Shown in pieces: positions 35,709-44,856 of a stretch of DNA of 64,000 nucleotides. The stretch's first letter is position 1, and the number at the start of each line of letters is the position of its first letter. A program made the translations under genes and the position numbers. The notes below the pieces were generated by a model that was given only the letters and a program-made list of their open reading frames with translations, had not been told where the DNA came from and did not search any database. This DNA comes from Pseudovibrio exalbescens (GTDB lineage Bacteria; Pseudomonadota; Alphaproteobacteria; Rhizobiales; Stappiaceae), in the NCBI RefSeq assembly GCF_028737195.1, contig NZ_JAQZAJ010000006.1, forward strand, positions 62,001-126,000, in the 5' to 3' direction.

Positions 35709-38043
35709 TCAGCAATCCGCTTCTCACCAACAAAAAGCCCATGTCCGAGCTAGATGGCAATTTGGCCCTGAATTTGTTCTACGTTCTCCGGGCTTTCCGA
35801 TGGAGGTGCTTGAACTTTTTCGCATGCAGGACACCTTGGCAACCCTGCTGGAAATGGGTGCTAAAGACGCGAAGACGCAACAGGATTATAGCGAAGAAAA
35901 TCAACGCATTTTGGACAGTATTGGGCGTCTCTTGCAAAGGCAGGATATTCGCCAAGCGCTGTTTGTCTCAAGCCCGGATGTTTATCGCAACGCGGTACCG
36001 AAAGTTGAGCGAGCGCTTGCGAAATCCCATTTCAACTCTGATGCGCGGCGGGCGTTACGTACCGTGTTTGCCTACCTCCAGCGCTTCGCAGCCAAGAACG
36101 AGACCACAAGCTTTTTTGGTGCACTGAACTATGGCCGGATAGATGACGGTTGGGATGGCTGGGCAAGGCTTGAAACCACCGTAGATCGGAAAGAGGGGCC
36201 GGGGCTCGCCATGGGCGAGGATCTTGTTACTGAACGCCGCGTCTTTTTAACGTTTTGGGCCCTGTCGGCGCTTGCCGAAAAAATCGCTGAAGAACCTGAG
36301 TTCAGGAGCGCGTTGCCATTGCACCTTAATCCCATGGTCATCCTGAATGCGGATGGGTTGACTATGCCGGATCAATCCCATCGCCCGTTGCCACCTTGGG
36401 CGGTTGCAGTAATGGAGGCCATTGAAAACGGCCAGACCCGCAGCCAAATCCAGAAAACGCATGGCCCGCGCTCTCAGATTCTTATCGACAAGTTGGTTGA
36501 TTCCAGCATTTTGCGGCACGGCCCTATTGCTAGCTCCTCGCGCCTTGACGCCTTGGAAGAGTTGCTTGCCGTGGTCAGTGATTTGCCAGAAGGGTCCACA
36601 CGCGACAGGTGGGTTGAGCGACTGACAGCGTGGCAACGGTGGTGCGCGCAGATGAGCGCAGCGTCCTTCCAAGAGCGGCAAAAGCTGCTCGAAGAGGCAG
36701 CCTTGCAGTTTGAAACGCAGACCGGCTTGTCAGCATGGCGCGGAACCGGCGCGATGTATGAGGACCGCACCATCTACTATGAAGAAGCACGTGGCAGCAT
36801 CCGTGAGCTGACCTTTGGCCGCCGTCTTCATGAGGATCTTGTTCAACGGGCGGAGCCCTCTTTGCAACTCTCGGCAGCCATAGGGAATGCGCAATGGGAA
36901 GCCTTGCAACGCTCTGCCCGCGCCGTCTTCATGCATCTCTCACCGAATGGCACACCAGTGCCAGCCCCTCGGTTTATCGATGCAATGAAGGGTGAGGTGC
37001 CAACAATGCCTGCGGTGGGCACAAACGAGGTGCAACGCCGTCTGGAAGAGCTGGTCTCCAATCAATCTGCAGATGCGGACGGGTGCGTGCGCATTGCCCC
37101 AGAACAGTTGATGCTGAAGGAGATTGAGGGGCCGCGCTACTCGCTACTTGATGTCTTCATCGGAGCAAAGGACATGGACGCCTTGGCTTCTGGGAACTAT
37201 GAGCTCTTTGTTGGCAAGATGAACCATCATCTATTGCTGAACTCGTGGCTGACCACCTTTTTGCCAAGCCGGGATGAGTACTCATGCCAGCTCAACAACA
37301 GGCTGAATGAAGCGGGCCTGAGCGAACTTACCGCCCTTCAAGTGCGGCGGCGCAATAAAGGTTTCTATAGTTTCCCCGGTGAGCGCCTCGTTTACTCAGA
37401 TCCTATTGGCCGTTTCGACAAGGCTGACGGTGTCAGGGCGACATCTCTTGCGCGCGCTGAAGTCGGCCTTGATGATGAAGGTGTGGTGCGGTTGATGGTT
37501 GGCGGCAAGCCAATACCGCTCTACCTGACGTTGTCAGACCATCAAAAATACCCACCGTTCGCCGCGCTAGCCCTGCCTTGGCTGGCCGCGCCAGAGATTG
37601 ATCTTGGACAGCACACGCCACGCATTTACTTCGGCGACTGCGTGATACAACGGCAACGTTGGTCCTTTGCTGCGGAAGCTCTCAACGACATTACTGAGAT
37701 GTCAGGCGTTGCTTTGCTCAAGGCAGCGCAAACCTTCCGGCAAACATATGCACTGCCCGAACGGGTTTTTGCAAAGGCAGACGCAGAACGCAAACCCATC
37801 TACGTGGATTTCGCCGTTGAGCATTGTTTGGTGATGCTCGCTAATCTGCTCAAACGCAGCACCGCAGTACGTTTTGAGGAAATGTACCCTGATGCGGAGA
37901 GCCTTTGGTTGACGCAGGGAGGTGGTCGCTACCCGTGTGAGCTGCGAATTCATGCGATTTACCCCGGTCCAGTAGCGAAAGTACCAGAGACGACCAGAGC
38001 AATTGCAGGCGCCAAGCTCGCTGCTGGCGCGGAAATCGCTTAG
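35701..38043 (+). CDS. short LanB-like protein 1 (candidate PEARL)
   Basis: A 780-residue protein of the lantibiotic-dehydratase N-domain (glutamylation-domain) family. Landmarks in order: EFVLRSPGFPMEVLELF near the start, YLQRFAAKNETTSFFGALNY (about residues 123-142), YEDRTIYYEEARGS (about residue 350), GRYPCELRIH near the end, and TPRIYFGDCVIQRQRW. It is too short to include the roughly 250-residue elimination domain of full LanB enzymes, as in PEARLs, which use aminoacyl-tRNA to extend a peptide C-terminus. ATG 35701 was chosen for the GGGGAGG site 9 bases upstream. It overlaps the peptidase gene by 8 bases. Confidence 0.8.
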   Translation: MLDQQSASHQQKAHVRARWQFGPEFVLRSPGFPMEVLELFRMQDTLATLLEMGAKDAKTQQDYSEENQRILDSIGRLLQRQDIRQALFVSSPDVYRNAVPKVERALAKSHFNSDARRALRTVFAYLQRFAAKNETTSFFGALNYGRIDDGWDGWARLETTVDRKEGPGLAMGEDLVTERRVFLTFWALSALAEKIAEEPEFRSALPLHLNPMVILNADGLTMPDQSHRPLPPWAVAVMEAIENGQTRSQIQKTHGPRSQILIDKLVDSSILRHGPIASSSRLDALEELLAVVSDLPEGSTRDRWVERLTAWQRWCAQMSAASFQERQKLLEEAALQFETQTGLSAWRGTGAMYEDRTIYYEEARGSIRELTFGRRLHEDLVQRAEPSLQLSAAIGNAQWEALQRSARAVFMHLSPNGTPVPAPRFIDAMKGEVPTMPAVGTNEVQRRLEELVSNQSADADGCVRIAPEQLMLKEIEGPRYSLLDVFIGAKDMDALASGNYELFVGKMNHHLLLNSWLTTFLPSRDEYSCQLNNRLNEAGLSELTALQVRRRNKGFYSFPGERLVYSDPIGRFDKADGVRATSLARAEVGLDDEGVVRLMVGGKPIPLYLTLSDHQKYPPFAALALPWLAAPEIDLGQHTPRIYFGDCVIQRQRWSFAAEALNDITEMSGVALLKAAQTFRQTYALPERVFAKADAERKPIYVDFAVEHCLVMLANLLKRSTAVRFEEMYPDAESLWLTQGGGRYPCELRIHAIYPGPVAKVPETTRAIAGAKLAAGAEIA

Positions 38044-38055
38044 AGGAGGAAGACC

Positions 38056-39834
38056 GTGAGCGCAGAACTCCAGGAAACAGATTTGCCCGCCACTACAACC
38101 ATAGGTGGAAAGTGGTTTGAAGCGCTCAGGTCTGAGGTTGCAGCGGGGCACCGACAACTGTTCATCAACCCGCACGCACGTGGCGGACCAGAGGCATTTG
38201 ATGAAGCAATTGAGCAGTTGAAGCGCGAAGGTGAACTGGTCGATGTTTGGAGCTTTGCACCAAATCACACTGCACCCTTTCAAGGACTTGCTGGACTGGT
38301 AGCCAGGTTCCTGCCCAGCTTGTCCAAGGAATGCGAAGGGCTTGTATCGGGCAAAGCTGCAGAGCTTACCGCTGTGAACTTGCATGTGACGCCGGAGGAC
38401 CTGACGTTCATCACAATGGACGCGCTAGCGCTTCCAGCTTCCGAACGCCGCCTTTCCCGTGAGAGTGAATACACGTTTCGCATAACCAACGGCCTTGCGC
38501 GACTGGTCGTGGAAGGATTGGAGAAGACAGCTGCTTTTGTGGGCCAGAGACTCTGGATCTTTGTTCCTGACGTAACGCAAATCGACAGGGTGAGCCTGCT
38601 GTCACTCAATCAGTTACTCCAGTTCGTCAGTCAGAAGATAATAGTGGTTTATGGCGGTCCTTCCTCATTGAACGAACTGACGCATTGGGGGACCCAAGAG
38701 GTCTTGACAACTGAGCCAGCGTCGACCGCCGAACGACGCAAGTTCCTCAAGTCATTCCTGTGCCACCACGAGCCAACGCCACTTGGCACCATGGAGCCCG
38801 AAGAAGGCCGGCCCAGCCCGCTTGCCCCACTCCTTCTTGATGTTGATAGGTTCAGCGAAGACAGTTTGTTCGAGGCCATTCAAGTTGGTCAGTATGATCT
38901 GGCGCTTTCTGTCTTGGAACATCCCGACTTTGAGCTCGAGGCAGAGACAAGGGCGCGGCTCTTGGGTCTGGCGCATGCCTACATCGGTAACTTTCAATTT
39001 GCTCAAGAGATCTATCACCGGGCCATGAGCCAGGCGAAAGACCCGGTCATGAAAGCCCGCTTTTGTGTGTACACTTCGTTGCTCTCGGCAAAACGCCTCT
39101 CTGAATATGACAGGACGATTGCCCTGATCGATGAAGGCCTTGCGGCCTTAAAGGGTCATGGTGAGGCGGCGGCGTTGCTCGAAACTGGATGGTTGTTGAA
39201 TGTTCGTGCGCTGGTAATGTTTCGTACCAAGCGGATCGAAGAAGCGGCCGCCATTTGCAGGGAAGCCATTGCAACCATCAAGCCTCTACAGGGCAGTGAT
39301 GCACTTCACCTCAAAATCAACCTCATTTCCAACATGAGCATCCTGTTTGAGGCAGATGGCAACCTCCGTAAATCTCTGGCGGTGTGGGAACGATTTGAAG
39401 CCTTTAACACAGGACCAGCTCGTGCGTTGTTTGCCAAGATCTACCACTTTCGGAAAGCTGGCCTGTTGTTCGGGCTTGGGCAAATCGACATGGCAATGGA
39501 CCAGTACCTGGCATCCTGGCACGAGGCGCAGAGTATTCACGACACCTTCCACTCAGTGGTCATTGCTCAAACCCTCGGCAAGGCGGAGTTCCAGAGGCGG
39601 CGGTTCGAAGCTGCTGCAATCTGGTTTGAGCGGGCTGAGACAGAAGCCAAACGATGCGCCGACCATGCAGCAGCGAACAAATCGGCCGCCGCACGCTCCT
39701 TAGCACTCAAAATGGCGGAAAGATCGCGTGACGATCCCTCTGAGGTCGCGATCTCTGACTGCGAGGAATGGCTCCACCGTGCCCCGGAAACCAAGCTGGG
39801 GCGCCCTTTCTACCTTTATCATATTGCTGCTTAA
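38056..39834 (+). CDS. TPR protein with degenerate ATPase-like N-terminus, copy 1
   Basis: A 592-residue protein starting at a GTG 12 bases after LanB-like 1, with a strong AGAGGAGGAAG site. Residues about 30-235 have the layout of the ATPase part of MalT/STAND regulators: a first strand QLFINPHARGGP in the P-loop position but without the GxGK[ST] lysine, and LWIFVPDVTQIDRVSLLSLN resembling a Walker B region. Residues about 280-590 are TPR-like helical repeats (LALSVLEHPDFELEAETRARLL, AYIGNFQFAQEIYHRAM). It is homologous in layout to the protein at 47351-49249. No DNA-binding domain. It may scaffold the LanB-like proteins or recognise the peptide. Confidence 0.6.
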   Translation: MSAELQETDLPATTTIGGKWFEALRSEVAAGHRQLFINPHARGGPEAFDEAIEQLKREGELVDVWSFAPNHTAPFQGLAGLVARFLPSLSKECEGLVSGKAAELTAVNLHVTPEDLTFITMDALALPASERRLSRESEYTFRITNGLARLVVEGLEKTAAFVGQRLWIFVPDVTQIDRVSLLSLNQLLQFVSQKIIVVYGGPSSLNELTHWGTQEVLTTEPASTAERRKFLKSFLCHHEPTPLGTMEPEEGRPSPLAPLLLDVDRFSEDSLFEAIQVGQYDLALSVLEHPDFELEAETRARLLGLAHAYIGNFQFAQEIYHRAMSQAKDPVMKARFCVYTSLLSAKRLSEYDRTIALIDEGLAALKGHGEAAALLETGWLLNVRALVMFRTKRIEEAAAICREAIATIKPLQGSDALHLKINLISNMSILFEADGNLRKSLAVWERFEAFNTGPARALFAKIYHFRKAGLLFGLGQIDMAMDQYLASWHEAQSIHDTFHSVVIAQTLGKAEFQRRRFEAAAIWFERAETEAKRCADHAAANKSAAARSLALKMAERSRDDPSEVAISDCEEWLHRAPETKLGRPFYLYHIAA

Positions 39835-39838
39835 CGTC

Positions 39839-42304
39839 ATGAAATCACAAGATTCCCATTGGCAGATCATACCCGACATGGTGGTGCGTCACGCAGGTTT
39901 CGCTTTTGACCGCCTGACAGCTCTTCGCATGAACAAGACAGCTAATGAGCTGGACGTTCTTGTTGCGCTTGAACTTGAGAGGGAGCAACTGAAAGCCAAA
40001 TTGCTGGCAACGGGTTTTGTCTCCGCTGTTGATCGGGTGAAAAACGACAAGGCAGAGTTAAAACGGCTCTCGCGCGCCAGAACAAAGGTGGGACGAGGTA
40101 CATTCGATCGCATGGCATTGGCTGCGTGGGGAGATAGCCAGTCAGATCAGGATTTTGCTGAACAACTATCGGCGTTTGCACAGCTGACGGAACAAATTCG
40201 TGATGCTGAAAAGATATCGCAGGATGCGTTCGAAAGTGAAAGGCCACTGACCACACAAACAATTCGTCAGCTCTATGCAGAAGATCCTTGGTTGGCAGAA
40301 GCAATCTACATATCCAACCCGGACCTCTACGAGAAATCGTTCAAGCGGTTTGTTGAAGGGCGGGAACGCCGAAAGGCACAAGAGCGACGCCTTGCTCTTT
40401 ATCTCCATCGCGTTTGCGCGAAAAACGAAACGGCAAGCTTTTTTGGCCCGATGAACTATGGCGTTTTCAACGCGGACCATGAAGAGCCTGTCCGTATACG
40501 GAAAAACGGCAAAAAACTGAGTGAACGCCGCGTATACTATTCGTTCTGGATGGTGGAGGCGCTGGCTAAAGCCATTGCAGCCGATCCAAAGGTATCGGCA
40601 GGCTTGCCTGTGCGGCTGCACCCCTTGCTGGTTCTACAGACCGAGGGAGATGCTCCAAGCGCCTCGTTCGCCGGAACACCGTTAAAGTTGCCAGCCAGGG
40701 TGCTTGAGGCTTTTCAGCAAGTCGAGACTTGTTCCAGCTTAGAGCAGCTGCGCAAGGCCATTGGCGATGAACGGCTCTTGGACAAGATACTCGGTCGATT
40801 TGTGCTGGCTGAGATATCGCTGCCCTCAACTGTGTTCAATCCAATGGCAACGCTCGAACAAATGCTGCGCGAAATGCCATTGGAGAGCCGTGTGCAGGAA
40901 ACATGGCTCCCTGTGCTCAGCCATTTCAACGTTGAGTTGGAACGCCTCGCTGGCGCTGATGTGGACACCCGCGCGCACATCACGCGAGAGATTGAACAAT
41001 TTTTTACAAAAGTGACCGGTGTGGAGGCACGGCGAAAGGGTGGAGAAACCTATGCCGACCGCACATTGATGTATGAAGAATGCAGCGGCACGCTTGATGA
41101 GTTCTCATTCAATACGTCGTTCACAGAACAGATGATGGAACGCTTGCAGCCCGTGCTCAAGCTGCTCACGATCTACGGACATGTAGGACACCGGTCAAAT
41201 TTGGAGCGCGCACGACTGGCGTTCGATCAGATTGCGGAAGAGCGCACTCGCATTCCGTACCTGGAGTTCATTTCAGGCATTGATGCCCTAGAGAACAGTG
41301 GTGCCTTGCCCGATGCCGGTGCCGAAGTGCGGGGTTTCTTGGCCCAACTGAGCGCGCTGGTAAAAGAGCGGCAGCAGGACGGCGTTTCGCGGCTGAGGGC
41401 TGAAGACTTTACCCAGTTTGCGCATCTGGATACGGGATTGGCGGTGCACACGTCTCCGGATCTTATGCTGTGCGCCCCAACGCAACAGGACCTGAGCGAT
41501 GGTCGCTATCAGATCGTTATGGGGGAAGTGCACCAGTTCCTCGCAATGTGGGGGTCGCAATTCCTGTTTCATCATGATGCCAAAAGCGTGCGCCGCAGGG
41601 TCGAAGATCACATAGGCCAACTGGATGGGTATGGCAATCTTGCTACGGTTCTCAACGCGCGTCGGCACAAAGGCCTGATCAACGATGGTTTCCCCGGTAC
41701 CTTCATTGAACTGACCGGACTAGCAGGAGAGGGCACGGATCGAGTGGCGATCCGCGACCTGGATGTGGTACGCACCGCTGAAACAACGGACCCAGTATTG
41801 CACTTGGTCAGCCGTAAAGATGGACGACAGTTCAACCTTTATCACGCTGGGGATGACAAACTTCACCTGTGGGCGTTCTCGGTGCCACCGCTTGCTGCAC
41901 CGCCCGTTCGTTTTGAAGGGTATACGCCGCGCATCCTGGTTGGAGATGTCGTTTTTCAGCGAGCCCGCTGGGAGGTAACCCGCAAAGAGTTGCTCGACAA
42001 TCTGCACGAGCCCAACGAGTTGCAGATCATGCTCGCATTGCGGCGCGTTTGCCGACGGAATGGCATCCCAAATCTCAGTTTTGTTCGCGTGCCATCCGAG
42101 AAAAAACCCTTGTTCCTTGATCTTGATAATGTGAACGCATGCGCCAGCGTAATTCAGGCGCTTGGGGAGGATGAACGCCTTACATTTGTAGAAATGCTCC
42201 CCAACGACAAGGAGCTGTGGCTTTCAGACGCCGAGGGGAGCTACAGCGTAGAGATCCGCGGCACATGCGTCCGCCCTCGTGTTGAGACGGGGGTTGCCTC
42301 ATGA
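39839..42304 (+). CDS. short LanB-like protein 2 (candidate PEARL)
   Basis: An 821-residue LanB-like protein with the same landmarks: DMVVRHAGFAFDRLTAL at the start, HRVCAKNETASFFGPMNYGV (about residues 190-209), YADRTLMYEECSGTLDEF, TPRILVGDVVFQRARWEV and, near the end, EKKPLFLDLDNVNACASVIQ and FVEMLPNDKELWL. The last two are typical of the C-terminal part of the glutamylation domain. There is no elimination domain. It starts at ATG 39839, 4 bases after the TPR gene stop, with no clear ribosome binding site, so it is probably coupled. It overlaps LanB-like 3 by 4 bases. The N-terminal motif departs from RSxGFP (RHAGFA), the largest change among the four. Confidence 0.8.
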   Translation: MKSQDSHWQIIPDMVVRHAGFAFDRLTALRMNKTANELDVLVALELEREQLKAKLLATGFVSAVDRVKNDKAELKRLSRARTKVGRGTFDRMALAAWGDSQSDQDFAEQLSAFAQLTEQIRDAEKISQDAFESERPLTTQTIRQLYAEDPWLAEAIYISNPDLYEKSFKRFVEGRERRKAQERRLALYLHRVCAKNETASFFGPMNYGVFNADHEEPVRIRKNGKKLSERRVYYSFWMVEALAKAIAADPKVSAGLPVRLHPLLVLQTEGDAPSASFAGTPLKLPARVLEAFQQVETCSSLEQLRKAIGDERLLDKILGRFVLAEISLPSTVFNPMATLEQMLREMPLESRVQETWLPVLSHFNVELERLAGADVDTRAHITREIEQFFTKVTGVEARRKGGETYADRTLMYEECSGTLDEFSFNTSFTEQMMERLQPVLKLLTIYGHVGHRSNLERARLAFDQIAEERTRIPYLEFISGIDALENSGALPDAGAEVRGFLAQLSALVKERQQDGVSRLRAEDFTQFAHLDTGLAVHTSPDLMLCAPTQQDLSDGRYQIVMGEVHQFLAMWGSQFLFHHDAKSVRRRVEDHIGQLDGYGNLATVLNARRHKGLINDGFPGTFIELTGLAGEGTDRVAIRDLDVVRTAETTDPVLHLVSRKDGRQFNLYHAGDDKLHLWAFSVPPLAAPPVRFEGYTPRILVGDVVFQRARWEVTRKELLDNLHEPNELQIMLALRRVCRRNGIPNLSFVRVPSEKKPLFLDLDNVNACASVIQALGEDERLTFVEMLPNDKELWLSDAEGSYSVEIRGTCVRPRVETGVAS

Positions 42305-44856
42305 GCGTGATCCTTAACACCTCATCAGCCGATGGAGAGACGGCCCATCGACATACCACCTCTGCGCCTGAGCTTGTGCATCTCAGCCCGCAATGTGAGA
42401 TTTGGCGGCATTTCGTTCTGCGTTCAGCAGGTTTTCCGTTCGATCTCTTGAACCGTATTTCGCTTGATGAAGATACGATAGAGCAAATTGATCTTCTGGA
42501 TCGCCATGAAATGGAGCTTAATGAGGCTCAGCAGGACCTCAAGGTCCGCTTGTTACCCGAGTTGTTTGATGTTCTGAAGTCCGGATCAGCCGATAGGGCT
42601 CGTCCCTTGCGCAAAGACCTCAATCGTCTGAACAAGCAGGCACAACGTGGCGAACCGCTGCAAGGAGTTGAGGGGTTCATCGAAGCATTGGCCGCAGAGT
42701 ACGGCACGGATGCAGGATTGCGTGACTGGGCCAAAAACTATGGGGCACTGCAAAATGCCATGCGGCCGCTCCAACGCAGCACGACTTCAGCTTTCGAGAG
42801 TGCGTTTGCCGAAAGCCGTCGTGCGTTATGGGATCAGGCTTCTCAATCAGATTTCAAGCAAGCCGTCTTTCTCTCGAATGCAACTCTGGCTGACTTGTTT
42901 ACTCGGCTGGAATGCCCAGAAGGCAAGGAAAGAAACACCAAAGCGCGTCAGCGTGAGAACACGCTTTGGATGTATCTGCAGCGCTTTGCTTCAAAGAATG
43001 AGACCAACAGCTTCTTTGGCCCAATCAACTACGGCCGTATCGACCAAAATGCAGACGACGCGCCTGCACTCAACTTGAGCTATCAGGCCAAACGCCGGGT
43101 CGCCTATGCCGCAGAATGGTTGGTCGCAGAGATTCTTGACAAGATCTCGAAGGAGCCGGATCTGAAGGCAATCCTGCCTGTTGTGTTACAGGGACCAAGG
43201 CGACGCCACCGGGAAACCGATTGGATCCACGAAGGCATGTCGCAGCGAAAACTGGCGCAAGTACTCGGCACGAGCGAGGCATTTGTCGAACAGCGCCTTA
43301 CACCGCTTGTTGAGCAAGGCTTCGCCACGCGAAGATTGACCGTTCCCTCGGCAAGGGTCGACCAGCTGAGCGCGCTTATCGAAGCGCTCTTGGCCTTAGA
43401 GCCTGCGACTACGGCTGAAACCAGAGTGAGGGCGGATTGGCTGGCTTTCGCGTACCAGATCAACGATGCCCGTTTGGCCTTTGCTGAGGCGGACGAAGCG
43501 CAAAAACGGGATCTCTTGGAACGCGCAGAGCAGCTTTTTTCTCACAAGCTAGGGGGTGCAGCACGGCGCAATGAAGGGCGCATGTTCCGCACCCGCCAAC
43601 TGTTCTATGAAGAGGGATTTGGCGGCGCAAACTTGCATCTTGCGCAAAGCGCCTTGGATCCTATCACTGAAGACCTGGAAGCACTGGCGCTGGCCTGCAG
43701 GGTCAACACGCACTGGCTGCACAAGATCCACATGGCACGGTCCATGGCACAATATGACCTCTGGTTTCCGGGCCGTGAACGGGTGCGTTTTGATCAGTTT
43801 GCCAAGAGGATGATGCGTGTTGATGCCGGCGAGGCAGCGGCCGCGCTGATCAGTGACGAGACACGCGCCCTCGTGAGGGCACATGACGGTTTCAGGGCAA
43901 ACTGGTTTGAAATTCTGGAACGGGTAAGTGCCACAGAAGAGTGGCCGCGAGATCTGCAGCAACAGCTAGCAAGCGATCTTGAGCTTGATCCTGTGTGGTT
44001 CATGTCACCGGACCTTCTTATTGCCGAAAGTCTGGCAGGTGGCGAGCGACAACTTCAATGGGTTCTGGGTGAAGTACACCATGGCATCACCATGGATGGT
44101 TGGATGTTGGCTCTTCATCAATCCCATGATGAACTGCGTGGCCAGCTTGACGCCATTGTTCAAGAGCGAACGGGGCTAGATGAAAGGCTGGCGGCCAATC
44201 TTGTATTGGCGCGGCACATGAAGACTTCGCCGCAAGTCTACCCCGCATTGAATGTTGAGTTGACTGGAACCGCGCCCAACCGAACATCCGCCAAGTCCTT
44301 GGGGTTGGCAGATCTTCACGTAATACGGGAGCGAGAACGTCTGGTATTGCTCGATCCCCAAAGCCAGCGCGAGGTCAGTTTCCTGCCGCCAGCATTCGGT
44401 TTCGATCCAATGGCATACAGGCCGTTCGAGCTGTTTTCCTACCCAATTTTGCGTCTGCCTGAGCCACTGCCTTCTGAGAGGGATTTCTCGCCACGACTGG
44501 GACGTCACGCTTTTATCTTCAAGCGGGCGGAATGGACGATCGCCGCCCATGATTTGGCGCAGGTCAAGGCACACAAGGCTTTGATGGAGCGCTTTCGTGC
44601 CATGCGCCAGTTGGCGTCAGAGCGTTTCATTTCGCAGTTCAGTTTTGTCAAAATTGAAAGCGAACCCAAACCAATTCTGATGGACCTTGAGAACCCATTG
44701 TCTGTAGAGGCTGTGCTCGGTGCGGCCCGTGGTGACGGTGCATTGCGCCTGAGCGAAATGCTGCCAGATGGTGACCGCCTTTGGTTCAGCGGCCCAGATG
44801 GCAGGTCCTACACCAGCGAACTGCGGATGCTGATGGTGGGAGGAGCCAGCTCATGA
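42301..44856 (+). CDS. short LanB-like protein 3 (candidate PEARL)
   Basis: An 851-residue LanB-like protein, the longest of the four because of a roughly 40-residue N-terminal extension. Landmarks: HFVLRSAGFPFDLLNRI, LQRFASKNETNSFFGPINYG (about residues 225-244), an altered RMFRTRQLFYEEGFGG where the others have YxDRxxxYEE, FSPRLGRHAFIFKRAEW and KPILMDLENPLSVEAVLG. The missing Asp in the RTRQLFYEE motif suggests a changed activity. Residues about 300-350 look like a small winged-helix (QRKLAQVLGTSEAFVEQRLT), as in the inserts of the other copies. No elimination domain. It overlaps both neighbours by 4 bases. Confidence 0.8.
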   Translation: MSVILNTSSADGETAHRHTTSAPELVHLSPQCEIWRHFVLRSAGFPFDLLNRISLDEDTIEQIDLLDRHEMELNEAQQDLKVRLLPELFDVLKSGSADRARPLRKDLNRLNKQAQRGEPLQGVEGFIEALAAEYGTDAGLRDWAKNYGALQNAMRPLQRSTTSAFESAFAESRRALWDQASQSDFKQAVFLSNATLADLFTRLECPEGKERNTKARQRENTLWMYLQRFASKNETNSFFGPINYGRIDQNADDAPALNLSYQAKRRVAYAAEWLVAEILDKISKEPDLKAILPVVLQGPRRRHRETDWIHEGMSQRKLAQVLGTSEAFVEQRLTPLVEQGFATRRLTVPSARVDQLSALIEALLALEPATTAETRVRADWLAFAYQINDARLAFAEADEAQKRDLLERAEQLFSHKLGGAARRNEGRMFRTRQLFYEEGFGGANLHLAQSALDPITEDLEALALACRVNTHWLHKIHMARSMAQYDLWFPGRERVRFDQFAKRMMRVDAGEAAAALISDETRALVRAHDGFRANWFEILERVSATEEWPRDLQQQLASDLELDPVWFMSPDLLIAESLAGGERQLQWVLGEVHHGITMDGWMLALHQSHDELRGQLDAIVQERTGLDERLAANLVLARHMKTSPQVYPALNVELTGTAPNRTSAKSLGLADLHVIRERERLVLLDPQSQREVSFLPPAFGFDPMAYRPFELFSYPILRLPEPLPSERDFSPRLGRHAFIFKRAEWTIAAHDLAQVKAHKALMERFRAMRQLASERFISQFSFVKIESEPKPILMDLENPLSVEAVLGAARGDGALRLSEMLPDGDRLWFSGPDGRSYTSELRMLMVGGASS

